A stretch of DNA of 64,000 bases from Leadbetterella sp. (GCA_019638185.1 JAHBUH010000008.1:1-64000); one strand, 5' to 3'. Positions 36,497-47,459 are shown, numbered from the stretch's first letter. Notes: generated by a model from the letters alone, not told the origin. Made by a program: numbers and translations.

Positions 36497-37555
36497 TCAG
36501 TCGGGCCGCTTGTAATTCTTCACAATAAAGCTGATGCCCGTATTCACAATATCCCCCATGGTTTCACAATGCCGGAACTGCGAGTTATACGTCAGCTTCT
36601 GCAAGGCAGTACGCAGCTGCACCACGTGCTCATGCGGCGCCAGGAAATCCTTCCGCATAATGGCCACCAGGTACTCAAACCGCCGGATGCTGTTCGTCAC
36701 CCGCTTCACCAGCAGCGAGCGCAGTTCGGTACGATATTGTTCTATAGACTTGGGCTGCAGCTTTTTAAGCACCAGGTCTACCATCTTAAAATTCTCTTTA
36801 AAATACTGCGGCATGTAAATCTTCAGGTTACCCTCATAACACTGCTGATCAAAATCAATAGGCCGGATCCGGTACACCACCCGGTCAAAATCATGGGTAG
36901 GCACTACCACGTAATTATACGAACGCATATCCCCCAGCAGCCCGGTCAGGCAGCGCTCATTAAACTTCACAAACTCCTTGGCCAGCTGGGTCTTATCCAG
37001 CTCGGAGCAGTTAGGAAGGTATTCTTCAATAAAGATATCACCGGGGATACCCCAGATGTGCTCCTCGATCAGCGTATCCTTATTTACCAGGTAATTAGCA
37101 CGGTTAGGGGATAGCAGGTCTTCCATTTCCAGCCCGTAAATGCGCGATGCATCCACCTTCTTGATATAAAAATTAGTATGGATATCATTCAGGATATTCC
37201 TGACCCGAATCCGGAAAGGTTTGGAATTACCAAACGTACAATAGTCGATGGAGTCCACCGTCAGGTAAGGCAGCACGCTCCGGTCCCCGTCGGAATGCAG
37301 CAGGGTATAAATACGCTTAAGGCCCTCCCGGATCTCGTCAAAATCCGTAGGATTATAATACACACTCCGCCAGAGTGTATCTTTCCCTTTCAGATCCAGC
37401 ACCACGCTTCCGTCCGTAAAGCGGAGGAGGTCATCATACTCCAGGTCGATCTTCGTGAGCCGGTTATACTTTTCCAGATAATCCCGCAGGCCATCGGATA
37501 CCGGGTAAAACGGTTTCCGGAAAGCTATTTTTACATCCTTTTTAACTTCTTTCAT
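36497..37555 (-). CDS. Conserved hypothetical protein with kinase-like motifs
   Basis: I do not recognise a named family. The 352-aa protein has a pattern reminiscent of the protein-kinase/HipA fold. FYIKKVDASRIYGLE (129-143) has a VAIK-like lysine, GDIFIEEYLP (172-181) is a hinge-like segment, GDMRSYNYVV (208-217) resembles an HGDxxxxN catalytic loop without the His, and RPIDFDQQ (231-238) resembles a metal-binding DFx motif. The last 110 residues are helical and basic. It is cytosolic with no membrane segment. It is a single gene facing recG, and no toxin partner is adjacent. Confidence 0.65.
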   Translation of the reverse strand: MKEVKKDVKIAFRKPFYPVSDGLRDYLEKYNRLTKIDLEYDDLLRFTDGSVVLDLKGKDTLWRSVYYNPTDFDEIREGLKRIYTLLHSDGDRSVLPYLTVDSIDYCTFGNSKPFRIRVRNILNDIHTNFYIKKVDASRIYGLEMEDLLSPNRANYLVNKDTLIEEHIWGIPGDIFIEEYLPNCSELDKTQLAKEFVKFNERCLTGLLGDMRSYNYVVVPTHDFDRVVYRIRPIDFDQQCYEGNLKIYMPQYFKENFKMVDLVLKKLQPKSIEQYRTELRSLLVKRVTNSIRRFEYLVAIMRKDFLAPHEHVVQLRTALQKLTYNSQFRHCETMGDIVNTGISFIVKNYKRPD

Positions 37556-37668
37556 TCACAGGTTATCTTCATGATGCTTCACTTCATCGAAGTTACGTCA
37601 TAATGCGGTATATGCTTTTCATTTTTTCACTATTTTTATCCTATAAAACCGGCCTCCGGGTTCAACCC

Positions 37669-39510
37669 ATGAAAAAAATATTTCTTCTCTTCCTTTTATC
37701 GGGTCATTTATTACAGGCGCAGGTATTCAATGAATTCCCTGTCCAGACCCAAAAGCCGCCGCTTCACGGCAAACACTGGATGGCCATTACCGGTAAGCCC
37801 CTGGGAGCCACCGCCGGTGCCATGATCTTTGCCCAGGGCGGGAATGCCATAGACGCTTCCTGTGCCATGCTGGCGGCCACGTGCACCATGTGGGATGTGC
37901 TCAGCTGGGGCGGAGAAATGCAGGCTCTGATCTATAATCCCAAAACCGGGAAGGTTATCGGCGTGAATGCCCATGGCGTGGCGCCCACCGGAGCCACGGC
38001 TGAATTTTATAAATCAAAAGGCTATGCCTATCCGCCGGAATACGGCCCGCTGGCGGCAGTAACCCCCGGCACACCCGGCGGCCTGATGGAAATACTGGCC
38101 GAATTCGGCACCATGAGCTTAAAGCAGGTGCTGGCCCCGGCCATGACCATGGCGGCGGGCTACCCCATAGAAGCCCAAACGGCTAACTCCATTGAAAGAA
38201 ATAAAAAACTCATCAAGCAGTGGCCCTATTCCCAAAAGGTATTTCTGCCCCACTTAGGTCAGGAAAGAGAGGCCCCGGAAGCGGGCGAGATTTTTGTGCA
38301 GAAAGACCTCCTGGCTACACTTCAGAAGCTGGTAGATGCCGAGCAGGAAGCGCTGAAAAAGGGAAAATCCCGGAAAGAGGCCATCCGGGCGGCTTATGAC
38401 CGGTTTTACAAGGGGGATATTGCCCGGGAAATAGCCCGGGGAACACAGGAGCAGGGCGGCCTGATCACGGAAAAAGACCTGGCCGGCTGGAAAGTGCTCT
38501 TTGAAGAACCCATGAACGTAAATTACAAGGGGATAGAGGTCTACAAGCTTCAGCAATGGACCCAGGGCCCGGTGATGCTGCAGGCGTTGAATATGCTGGA
38601 AAATTTTGACCTGAAGTCCATGGGGTATAACAGCCCGCGGTATATCCATACCCTGTACCAGGTCATGAACCGGGCGTTTGCCGACCGTGATTTTTACTAC
38701 GGCGACCCGTATTTTGCCCCCGCTGAACCCATGAAAGGGCTTTTGTCTAAGGAATATGCTCGGGAACGCCTCAAAGACCTGGATCCGGAGAAAAATGATC
38801 CAAACGTTAAGCCGGGGGATCCCTATCCTTTCCAGGGCGAAAAAAATCCTTACCTGTCGCTCGTGGAAGGAGATAAAGTGGGTTATCATGACTCCCGCCT
38901 TACCGAAGACTTCCTGGAAGATTTCACGGCAGGTACTACTTCTGTGGTAGCCGCTGATGAGGAAGGCTGGATCGTGTCTATGACGCCCAGTGGGGGCTGG
39001 GTGCCGGCTACCATTGCCGGAAATACGGGCATCGGGCTGAGCCAGCGGATGCAGTCGTTCGTTCTGGATGCCAAAGAAAACCCGTTTAACGTGGTAGAGC
39101 CCGGTAAACGCCCCCGGGTAACACTGACGCCCACGCTGGCCATGAAAGACGGCAAGCCCTTCCTGGCCTTTGCCAAGCAGGCCGGCGATGAGCAGGACCA
39201 GCTCCTGCTGCAGTTTTTCCTGAATGTGGTGGAATTCGGCATGACCGTTCAGGAGGCTACCGAAGCCCCCAGCTTCAAGACCTTTCAGCTGAAGGCCTCC
39301 TTTGGAAACCATGAAAAAAAGCCTGGGGCCCTGATGTTGAACACGGATACTCCCGAATGGAACCGGAACGAGCTGAAACGCAGGGGGTACACCTTAAATT
39401 TCCAACCTAGAACCAGCGGCCCTGTTAATGCCATCTACTTCGACTGGCAGCACGGCTCCTTCTGGGGCGGAAGCAGTAATCACGGCGAAGATTACGGAAT
39501 AGGCTGGTAA
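37669..39510 (+). CDS. Gamma-glutamyltransferase family protein (Ntn hydrolase), secreted
   Basis: Start placed at the ATG at 37669 (MKKIFLLFLLSGHLLQAQ, a clean signal peptide, 613 aa); an in-frame ATG at 37603 only adds a second hydrophobic stretch. The large-subunit part carries GGNAIDASCAMLAAT and GTPGGLMEIL. Autocleavage is expected before Thr423 in TTSVVAADEEG, the equivalent of the TTH nucleophile of GGT, although the following His is Ser here. The product is probably a periplasmic acylase or glutathione-type hydrolase. The changed residue after the Thr pair, and GNTGIGLS in place of the usual SSGI block, mean that true GGT activity is uncertain. Confidence 0.85.
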   Translation: MKKIFLLFLLSGHLLQAQVFNEFPVQTQKPPLHGKHWMAITGKPLGATAGAMIFAQGGNAIDASCAMLAATCTMWDVLSWGGEMQALIYNPKTGKVIGVNAHGVAPTGATAEFYKSKGYAYPPEYGPLAAVTPGTPGGLMEILAEFGTMSLKQVLAPAMTMAAGYPIEAQTANSIERNKKLIKQWPYSQKVFLPHLGQEREAPEAGEIFVQKDLLATLQKLVDAEQEALKKGKSRKEAIRAAYDRFYKGDIAREIARGTQEQGGLITEKDLAGWKVLFEEPMNVNYKGIEVYKLQQWTQGPVMLQALNMLENFDLKSMGYNSPRYIHTLYQVMNRAFADRDFYYGDPYFAPAEPMKGLLSKEYARERLKDLDPEKNDPNVKPGDPYPFQGEKNPYLSLVEGDKVGYHDSRLTEDFLEDFTAGTTSVVAADEEGWIVSMTPSGGWVPATIAGNTGIGLSQRMQSFVLDAKENPFNVVEPGKRPRVTLTPTLAMKDGKPFLAFAKQAGDEQDQLLLQFFLNVVEFGMTVQEATEAPSFKTFQLKASFGNHEKKPGALMLNTDTPEWNRNELKRRGYTLNFQPRTSGPVNAIYFDWQHGSFWGGSSNHGEDYGIGW

Positions 39511-39566
39511 CTGATTAGTACAACAATTATCTCTGCGGATAATTCTCAATATACTATCACAAGTTT

Positions 39567-39574
39567 TATCTTTG
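39567..39574 (+). promoter_or_regulatory. Predicted -7 element of kbl
   Basis: TATCTTTG fits TAnnTTTG and lies 17 bp before the kbl start. No good -33 is seen. Confidence 0.45.
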
Positions 39575-39591
39575 CATAAAAACCGGAAACA

Positions 39592-40785
39592 ATGATCAGT
39601 ACTTCATTTCTTACTCACCTGCAAAACACGCTGTCGGAGATTGAAAACGACGGGCTGTATAAAACCGAACGTATCATCACTTCCTCTCAAAGTGCTGAGA
39701 TAGAAGCCAACGGGAAAAAGTTATTGAACTTCTGTGCCAATAATTACCTCGGCTTATCTAACCGCCCTGAAATCATCCGGGCCTCCCAGGAAATGATGAA
39801 TACTCACGGTTACGGGATGTCATCCGTACGTTTCATCTGCGGAACCCAGGACATTCATAAAGTACTGGAAAAGAAGCTGTCGGAGTTTCTGGGTCTGGAA
39901 GATACCATTCTTTATGCAGCCGCCTTTGATGCAAACGGCGGGCTGTTTGAGCCCCTTTTTACCGATGCCGATGCCATTATCTCGGATGAGCTGAACCATG
40001 CCTCCATCATTGACGGCGTAAGGCTCTGTAAAGCGGCCCGGTACCGCTACCGGAATAATGATATGGTTGACCTGGAAACCCAGCTTCAGGCCGCTTCTGA
40101 AAAAGGGCATCGCTTTAAGATCATTGTCACAGACGGCGTGTTCTCCATGGACGGTATCGTGGCTAACCTGAAGGGTGTATGTGACCTGGCCGATAAATAC
40201 GATGCCCTGGTAATGGTAGATGACTCGCACGCCACCGGCTTCATCGGGAAAACGGGCCGGGGCACGCATGAGGCCAATGACGTCATGGGCCGTGTGGACA
40301 TCATCACTTCCACCTTAGGAAAAGCCTTAGGTGGGGCATTAGGCGGCTTTACTTCCGGCAAAAAAGAGATCATTGACCTGCTTCGTCAGCGCTCCCGCCC
40401 TTATCTTTTCTCTAATTCCCTGGCGCCGGGTATTGTAGGTGCAGCCCTCAAAGTGCTGGATATGATCAGCAATGATACCTCCCTGCGCGACAAGGTCATG
40501 GACAATGCCGACTATTTCCGGAAAGAAATGAAAGCCCTGGGCTTCGATATCCCTGACGGCGATGCGGCCATTGTACCGGTGATGCTGTACGATGCCAAAC
40601 TGTCTCAGAAAATGGCCGAAAGGCTGATGGACGAAGGCGTATACGTGATCGGCTTCTTCTACCCGGTGGTTCCGAAAGGAAAGGCCCGGATACGGGTGCA
40701 GCTTTCAGCCGCTCACACGCAGGAGCACCTTAACAAGGCCATCAGCGCCTTTGAAAAGGTAGGAAAAGAATTAGGTGTAATTTAA
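39592..40785 (+). CDS. kbl: Glycine C-acetyltransferase (2-amino-3-ketobutyrate CoA ligase)
   Basis: PLP-dependent alpha-oxoamine synthase that cleaves 2-amino-3-oxobutyrate with CoA to glycine and acetyl-CoA. It has [43 protein letters not shown] and the PLP lysine K244 in STLGKALGG. The length of 397 aa is standard. The threonine dehydrogenase gene follows 5 bp later, so the two form the complete threonine-to-glycine catabolic pathway. Confidence 0.96.
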   Translation: MISTSFLTHLQNTLSEIENDGLYKTERIITSSQSAEIEANGKKLLNFCANNYLGLSNRPEIIRASQEMMNTHGYGMSSVRFICGTQDIHKVLEKKLSEFLGLEDTILYAAAFDANGGLFEPLFTDADAIISDELNHASIIDGVRLCKAARYRYRNNDMVDLETQLQAASEKGHRFKIIVTDGVFSMDGIVANLKGVCDLADKYDALVMVDDSHATGFIGKTGRGTHEANDVMGRVDIITSTLGKALGGALGGFTSGKKEIIDLLRQRSRPYLFSNSLAPGIVGAALKVLDMISNDTSLRDKVMDNADYFRKEMKALGFDIPDGDAAIVPVMLYDAKLSQKMAERLMDEGVYVIGFFYPVVPKGKARIRVQLSAAHTQEHLNKAISAFEKVGKELGVI

Positions 40786-40790
40786 ATCAA

Positions 40791-41750
40791 ATGGAAACCA
40801 TCACAGGAAAAATCCTGATAACAGGGGCTTTGGGGCAGATCGGTACGGAACTAAGCGCCACCCTGGCCGATATCTACGGAAAACACAACGTGATCATGTC
40901 CGACGTCCGGGAAGCCCCGGATGCGCCGGATGCGCCCCTGACCTTCGAGAGGCTGGACGTCATGGACCTGGAGACCTTCCGGGGGATCATTGACCGGCAC
41001 GAGGTAAAAGTGGTTTATCACCTGGCTTCACTGCTTTCCGGCACTTCGGAGAAAAACCCCGCGCTGGCCTGGAGATTAAACATTGACCCGCTGCTGTTCC
41101 TGTGTAACCTGGCTAAAGACCGGGTGATTGACCAGATCTTCTGGCCCAGTAGCATTGCGGTGTTCGGCCGCGGTATTCCCAAAGAAAATGTAGGCCAGGA
41201 AGTACCCCTGAACCCCTCCACCGTGTACGGCATTACCAAGCTGGCCGGCGAGAAATGGTGTGAATATTACTTTAACCAGCATGGCGTGGACGTCCGGAGC
41301 ATCCGCTACCCCGGCCTGATCTCCTGGAAAGCGCCGGCCGGCGGCGGCACCACTGACTACGCCGTGGAGATCTACCACAAAGCCCTGGAAGAAGGCCGCT
41401 ATACCAGCTTCATTGCCGAAAACACGGCCATGCCTATGCTGTACATGGATGATGCCATTGCGGCCACCATACGGCTCATGCGGGCCCCTTCGCAGGCCAT
41501 CTCCGTACGCACCTCCTATAACCTGGGCGGAATGTCATTTACCCCCAAACAGCTGGCCGCCTCCATCCGCCGGGAAATCCCCGGTTTTGAGATCTCTTAC
41601 GCCCCCGATTTCCGCCAGGCCATTGCCGAAAGCTGGCCCGCCAGCATAGATGACTCCGTAGCCCGCAAAGACTGGGGCCTGGCCTACTGGTACGATATGG
41701 ATACGATGACAAAAGAAATGCTGGAGAATTTACGGGTGAAGGCGAGCTAA
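40791..41750 (+). CDS. L-threonine 3-dehydrogenase, SDR (epimerase-like) type
   Basis: NAD-dependent extended SDR that oxidises L-threonine to 2-amino-3-oxobutyrate. It has the Rossmann motif ITGALGQIGTEL (8-19), LASLLSGTSEKNP, the catalytic Y146-x3-K150 (YGITK), and the RYPGLISWKAPAGGGTTDYA block typical of the UDP-galactose-epimerase-like threonine dehydrogenases. This is not the zinc-dependent Tdh of E. coli. The tight linkage to kbl supports the assignment. Confidence 0.92.
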   Translation: METITGKILITGALGQIGTELSATLADIYGKHNVIMSDVREAPDAPDAPLTFERLDVMDLETFRGIIDRHEVKVVYHLASLLSGTSEKNPALAWRLNIDPLLFLCNLAKDRVIDQIFWPSSIAVFGRGIPKENVGQEVPLNPSTVYGITKLAGEKWCEYYFNQHGVDVRSIRYPGLISWKAPAGGGTTDYAVEIYHKALEEGRYTSFIAENTAMPMLYMDDAIAATIRLMRAPSQAISVRTSYNLGGMSFTPKQLAASIRREIPGFEISYAPDFRQAIAESWPASIDDSVARKDWGLAYWYDMDTMTKEMLENLRVKAS

Positions 41751-41758
41751 AAGAAGAG

Positions 41759-42607
41759 TTATTTTCTCTTATTCAGTTTCTCCGCCATTTTACTAACCTT
41801 CTTCTCTTCACTTTCCAGCCGGCGTTGAACTTTCTTTACATCTTCCTGGGCCGGGAGGTTTTCCGGTTTGACCCCTCTCTCCCGCAGCATTTTGCGTACG
41901 GCGGTATTGTTCTCCACATGCTCTTTCCCTATAGGATCCTGCCCTTTCAGGTCCTTTTCTACCACATTATGACTGGTCAGCTCCGTAGCAAAATCTTTGG
42001 CTTTGATAGTCAGCGTAGGTAAAAAATCTGCCAACGGCTTACTCTCCGGAATCAGCAGTTCTCTTTTCATATCGTGAGTGGAAAACCCTCCGAAAAGGGC
42101 TTTATCTCCCATACTACGAATAAGGGCAAAGCCCTTATCATCTACTCCCCGTTCATAAATGATAGCCGAAAGCTTTTTTTCTGATTTACTTAGCTTTTCC
42201 CGGGCAGTTACCCTTGCTACATCCAGTAAGCGCTGCTCTATAATTTCCTGTTTGCGGGTCTGAACAGCAAAATACGTTTGGGCAAAAGCAATTTCACTTT
42301 TCGCGGCATCTCCGTTTTGTGCTATGAGGTAGCAGGCGTACCGGGTAAGGGCGATGTCATCGATTTCACGTAAGGACCCGCTACCCAATTGGACCATTTT
42401 GTTGAACCCAACGAAATGGTCTGAAACCTCCTCTCCCGCGTTTTCACAGGATTTTTTGGCTTTTTCAATGGCTTTCAGGAAATTTCGCCAATCTGAATAA
42501 TTGAATGTTTTTTGCAATTCTCTCGCACTCCAACATTCCACACCTTCGTACTCATGGGCCGCCTGTTCAAACTTTTGCAGCAGTTCTGTGATCAGTTCTT
42601 TTTTCAT
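41759..42607 (-). CDS. dinD: DinD-family DNA-damage-inducible protein
   Basis: DinD-like protein, 282 aa. The N-terminal BRO-N-like part carries WSARELQKTFNYSDWRNFLKAIEKAK (read in parts) and the block DIALTRYACYLIAQNGDAAK. The remainder is charged and helical (SKSEKKLSAIIYERGVDD, EHVENNTAVRKMLRERGVKPENLP). E. coli DinD is SOS-induced and inhibits RecA; the exact role here is not known. It is a single-gene unit between the threonine pathway and atpC, outside any visible mobile element. A TATATTTA sequence upstream could be a -7. No LexA box is obvious. Confidence 0.85.
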   Translation of the reverse strand: MKKELITELLQKFEQAAHEYEGVECWSARELQKTFNYSDWRNFLKAIEKAKKSCENAGEEVSDHFVGFNKMVQLGSGSLREIDDIALTRYACYLIAQNGDAAKSEIAFAQTYFAVQTRKQEIIEQRLLDVARVTAREKLSKSEKKLSAIIYERGVDDKGFALIRSMGDKALFGGFSTHDMKRELLIPESKPLADFLPTLTIKAKDFATELTSHNVVEKDLKGQDPIGKEHVENNTAVRKMLRERGVKPENLPAQEDVKKVQRRLESEEKKVSKMAEKLNKRK

Positions 42608-42705
42608 CGGTTGCGAATTTTAATTTAGTTGTGGTAAATATAACTATATTCCTGAACACCTCCTAGTTTATCCTCTATTTCGCCTCACCGGCCCAAAAAC
42701 AAAAA

Positions 42706-42723
42706 AGCCGGCAAAAGCCGGCT
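42706..42723 (-). terminator. Intrinsic terminator after atpC
   Basis: A 7-bp GC-rich stem (AGCCGGC with GCCGGCT) and an AAAA loop, with a run of T on the minus-strand transcript beyond 42705, lie 30 bp downstream of the atpC stop. Confidence 0.85.
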
Positions 42724-42753
42724 CCTTGTGTATACTTAACTCTACAATCTCAG

Positions 42754-44510
<1,757 letters not shown>

Positions 44511-44538
44511 TTATAAAATTATTTACTTTTTCGGACTG

Positions 44539-44570
44539 CAAAAATACGGGTTAGTTTTTTCATAACCAAG
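44539..44570 (-). promoter_or_regulatory. Predicted promoter of atpDC
   Basis: On the minus strand CTTG (44567-44570, one mismatch to TTTG), a 20-bp spacer and TATTTTTG (44539-44546) fit the Bacteroidota pattern, about 40 bp before the atpD start. Confidence 0.6.
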
Positions 44571-44649
44571 CTTTAAGGCTGTCAATTTTTTGCATTTTTT
44601 AAAGATTTCTGCTTCTTTTCCTGCCAAATCTTTGGAAAAATCCTAGCTC

Positions 44650-45039
44650 TTACCGGGACCCCAGTTTGGCCTCAATGGTCTGCTGGGTATGAGGAACCGC
44701 TCTCAGACGCTCTTTCGGGATCAGCTTGCCCGTATCCTTACAGATACCGTACGTGCCGTTTTTGATCCGGATGAGAGCCGCTTCCAGCTGAGTAGCAAAC
44801 TTTTGCAGGCGGGCAGCCGACTGGCTCAATTGCTCCTTCTCCCGCACATCCGCCCCATCTTCCAGCGTCTTGGAACCTACGGCCGTATTGTCAGTACCGT
44901 TATCGTTCTTCCTGCTCAGGGTTTCCTTGATGAAGTTTACCTCGTTATATGTGGCCTCCAGCTTCTTTTTTATAATCTCTTCAAACTCCCTCAGCTCTGG
45001 CTCAGAATAGTGGGTTTTTTCTTCAGTTGCTTCTGACAT
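44650..45039 (-). CDS. TraR/DksA-family protein without a zinc finger
   Basis: DksA-like protein, 129 aa, with an N-terminal helical coiled-coil region (about 12-90) and a C-terminal block YGICKDTGKLIPKERLRAVPHT (98-118, read in parts) that matches the DksA globular domain. Only one Cys (C100) of the four zinc ligands remains, so a zinc-independent fold is expected, as in known single-Cys or Cys-poor DksA proteins. It probably binds the RNA polymerase secondary channel. It is a single-gene unit with a -7 element (TATATTTG, 45080-45087). Confidence 0.85.
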   Translation of the reverse strand: MSEATEEKTHYSEPELREFEEIIKKKLEATYNEVNFIKETLSRKNDNGTDNTAVGSKTLEDGADVREKEQLSQSAARLQKFATQLEAALIRIKNGTYGICKDTGKLIPKERLRAVPHTQQTIEAKLGSR

Positions 45040-45079
45040 ATCTCTAAAGTGTTTTAAAGGTGATTCACAAAAATTTCCG

Positions 45080-45087
45080 CAAATATA
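45080..45087 (-). promoter_or_regulatory. Predicted -7 element of the dksA-like gene
   Basis: TATATTTG on the minus strand fits TAnnTTTG and lies about 41 bp before the start. Confidence 0.45.
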
Positions 45088-45314
45088 CAGCTTTACTCCT
45101 TTTATTTAAAATATTTCTCCTTAGCCAGTTATAAGCGCTGCCTCCGCCTGGCTGCACCCCTTCTCCTGACACGCCCCTGCAGCCCTCCTTCCTCTCTTTC
45201 GGGTCCGTATAAGTAACCTCCGGCATACCTTTTTCCGGCACTTACAATATCTTGCATATCAACTATTTACAAAAAAATAAAAAACATAAAACATGGTTTT
45301 CCTGAAAAAAGTCA

Positions 45315-45322
45315 TAACTTTG
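45315..45322 (+). promoter_or_regulatory. Predicted -7 element of typA
   Basis: TAACTTTG fits TAnnTTTG and gives a leader of roughly 55-60 nt before the typA start. The -33 region is poor. Confidence 0.45.
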
Positions 45323-45384
45323 CAAACTTTTTAGGACTGACAAACTAAAAAATTAACAAATTCCTTATAAAAAAGGTTAGCAAA

Positions 45385-47211
45385 ATGCAAGAAATCAGAA
45401 ACATAGCGATCATCGCTCACGTTGACCACGGAAAAACTACCTTGGTGGACAAAATTATTCATGCTTCCAAAATTTTCCGTGACAACCAGGAATTCCAGGA
45501 TCTTATCCTGGATAATAACGACCTGGAACGCGAAAGAGGGATCACTATCGTTTCCAAAAACGTTTCGGTAAGATACAAGGGAGTTAAGATCAATATTATC
45601 GACACCCCGGGCCACGCCGACTTCGGTGGTGAGGTAGAACGGGTACTGAAACTGGCTGACGGGGTTATCCTGCTGGTAGACGCCTTTGAAGGGCCTATGC
45701 CGCAAACCCGCTTCGTATTAGGAAAAGCACTGGACCTGGGCCTGAAGCCTATCGTGGTGGTGAATAAGGTAGACAAAGAGAACTGTCGCCCTGACGAAGT
45801 GCACGAGAACGTATTTGACCTCATGTTTAACCTGAACGCCACCGAGGAGCAGCTGGACTTCCCGGCCCTTTACGGTTCTTCCAAGCAGGGCTGGATGAGC
45901 ACCGACTGGAAACAGAAAACCGAAGACATCACTCCCCTGCTGGATGCCATCATTGAGCATATCCCGGCATCACCGGTGGTAGAAGGTACTTTCCAGATGC
46001 AGATTACCTCACTTGATTATAACGCTTTCGTAGGCCGTATCGCCATCGGGCGGGTAGCCCGCGGTAGCGTAAAAGAAGGTCAGCAGGTAGCCCTGTGCAA
46101 AGCCGACGGCTCCATTAAAAAAATGAAGATCAAAGAACTTCAGGTATTTGAAGGTCTTGGAAAAGTAAAAGTGGAATCCGTTTCTTCCGGTGAGATCTGT
46201 GCCATTACCGGCCTCGAAGATTTCGAGATCGGAGATACGGTAGCCGATGCCGAAACCCCTGAAGCACTGCCACGGATCGCCATCGATGAGCCTACCATGA
46301 ACATGCTCTTCACCATTAATAACTCCCCTTTCTTCGGTAAAGAAGGTAAGTTTGTAACATCACGGCACGTACGTGACCGCCTGATGAAAGAAACCGAGAA
46401 AAACCTGGCACTGCGCGTGGTTCAGGGCGACTCGGAAGATAAATTCCTGGTATTTGGCCGCGGTATCCTTCACCTGTCGGTGCTGATTGAAACCATGCGC
46501 CGTGAAGGCTACGAGCTCCAGGTGGGTCAGCCCCAGGTGCTTTTCAAAGAAGGTGAGAACGGCGAAAGACTGGAGCCGGTGGAAACCCTGGTGGTAGACG
46601 TTCCCGAAGAAACTGCCGGTAAGGTGATCGAGCTGGCTACCCAGCGTAAAGCGGAGCTGCTTATCATGGAACCCAAAGGAGATCTGCAGCACCTGGAATT
46701 TAACATTCCTTCCCGCGGACTGATCGGGCTGCGTTCTAACGTACTTACCGCCACCCAGGGAGAAGCCATCATGAACCACCGTTTCAAATCGTATGAGCCG
46801 TATAAAGGAACTATTCCCGGACGGATCAACGGCTCCATGATCTCCATGGCTAACGGTCCGGCCGTAGCTTACGCCATTGATAAGCTGCAGGACAGGGGCG
46901 TATTCTTCGTAGATCCGGGTGAAGACGTTTACATGGGAATGGTAGTGGGTGAGCATAACCGTCAGAATGATATTGTGGTGAACCTGCAGACCTCCAAAAA
47001 ACTAACCAACATGCGGGCTTCCGGCTCAGATGATAACGTGAAGATCGCGCCGAAGATCAACTTCTCCCTGGAAGAATGTATGGAATATATCCAGAAAGAC
47101 GAATACCTGGAAGTGACGCCTAAATCACTCCGTATGCGTAAAATCTACCTGGACGAGAACGAGCGGAAACGCATGGAGCGCAAGAGCGAAGCCGATGCCG
47201 TTTTAGCGTAA
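45385..47211 (+). CDS. typA: Translational GTPase TypA/BipA
   Basis: Ribosome-binding GTPase, 608 aa. It has G1 AHVDHGKTTLVD, the switch I Thr in ERGITI, G3 DTPGHADF, G4 NKVDK, EF-G-like domains II, III and V, and the BipA-specific C-terminal domain (about 480-608, ending in the NERKRMERK helix). BipA helps large-subunit assembly and growth under cold or other stress. It is a single-gene unit ended by the terminator at 47234-47259. Confidence 0.97.
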   Translation: MQEIRNIAIIAHVDHGKTTLVDKIIHASKIFRDNQEFQDLILDNNDLERERGITIVSKNVSVRYKGVKINIIDTPGHADFGGEVERVLKLADGVILLVDAFEGPMPQTRFVLGKALDLGLKPIVVVNKVDKENCRPDEVHENVFDLMFNLNATEEQLDFPALYGSSKQGWMSTDWKQKTEDITPLLDAIIEHIPASPVVEGTFQMQITSLDYNAFVGRIAIGRVARGSVKEGQQVALCKADGSIKKMKIKELQVFEGLGKVKVESVSSGEICAITGLEDFEIGDTVADAETPEALPRIAIDEPTMNMLFTINNSPFFGKEGKFVTSRHVRDRLMKETEKNLALRVVQGDSEDKFLVFGRGILHLSVLIETMRREGYELQVGQPQVLFKEGENGERLEPVETLVVDVPEETAGKVIELATQRKAELLIMEPKGDLQHLEFNIPSRGLIGLRSNVLTATQGEAIMNHRFKSYEPYKGTIPGRINGSMISMANGPAVAYAIDKLQDRGVFFVDPGEDVYMGMVVGEHNRQNDIVVNLQTSKKLTNMRASGSDDNVKIAPKINFSLEECMEYIQKDEYLEVTPKSLRMRKIYLDENERKRMERKSEADAVLA

Positions 47212-47233
47212 CATCCGGCTTAAAATAAAAAGC

Positions 47234-47259
47234 AAGCCCCCGGATCACTCCGGGGGCTT
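47234..47259 (+). terminator. Intrinsic terminator after typA
   Basis: An 11-bp perfect stem (AAGCCCCCGGA, 47234-47244, with 47249-47259) and a TCAC loop are followed by TTTCTGTT. Confidence 0.88.
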
Positions 47260-47300
47260 TTCTGTTCCCTGCAAGTACACTCCTTAAAATAATCTTCTCG

Positions 47301-47346
47301 TAACCGCGGTATTTTTCTTCAGCCCCCGTTGATTACCGCAGGGTTA
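47301..47346. repeat. Unexplained inverted repeat between typA and ahcY
   Basis: TAACCGCGGTA (47301-47311) pairs with TACCGC-AG-GGTTA (47334-47346), giving 11 bp with a 2-nt bulge and a 22-nt loop. It lies downstream of the typA terminator and about 105 bp upstream of the ahcY -7 element, so it is not in an mRNA leader of either gene. Confidence 0.4.
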
Positions 47347-47451
47347 TACATAAGGCCTGAAAACAATACTTAATAAAGTTATTTTATCTAAATTTCACCA
47401 AAGACATAGATTTATTAACTGGTTATTTTTTAGATTATTAAATAAATTATC

Positions 47452-47459
47452 TATTTTTG
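47452..47459 (+). promoter_or_regulatory. Predicted -7 element of ahcY
   Basis: TATTTTTG fits TAnnTTTG and lies 38 bp before the start. The upstream region is AT-rich, with TTTT near the -33 position. No SAH or SAM riboswitch-like structure is evident in the short leader. Confidence 0.5.

Larger units (their letters stand above)
45040..45384. other. 345-bp divergent intergenic region (dksA-like / typA)
   Basis: No gene is visible. It contains the minus-strand -7 element TATATTTG (45080-45087) for the dksA-like gene and the plus-strand -7 element TAACTTTG (45315-45322) for typA. The leader of typA is AT-rich. Between them is a C-rich stretch (about 45130-45240) in which I see no open reading frame, strong hairpin or repeat. 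Confidence 0.6.

Noticed and set aside
36497..37555. HipA-type toxin of a toxin-antitoxin module
   Set aside because: No HipB-like antitoxin is adjacent and the catalytic loop lacks the typical residues. It is only described as kinase-like.
37603..37668. Earlier ATG for the gamma-glutamyltransferase
   Set aside because: It would put a second hydrophobic segment before a complete signal peptide that begins at 37669. The later start is the better choice.
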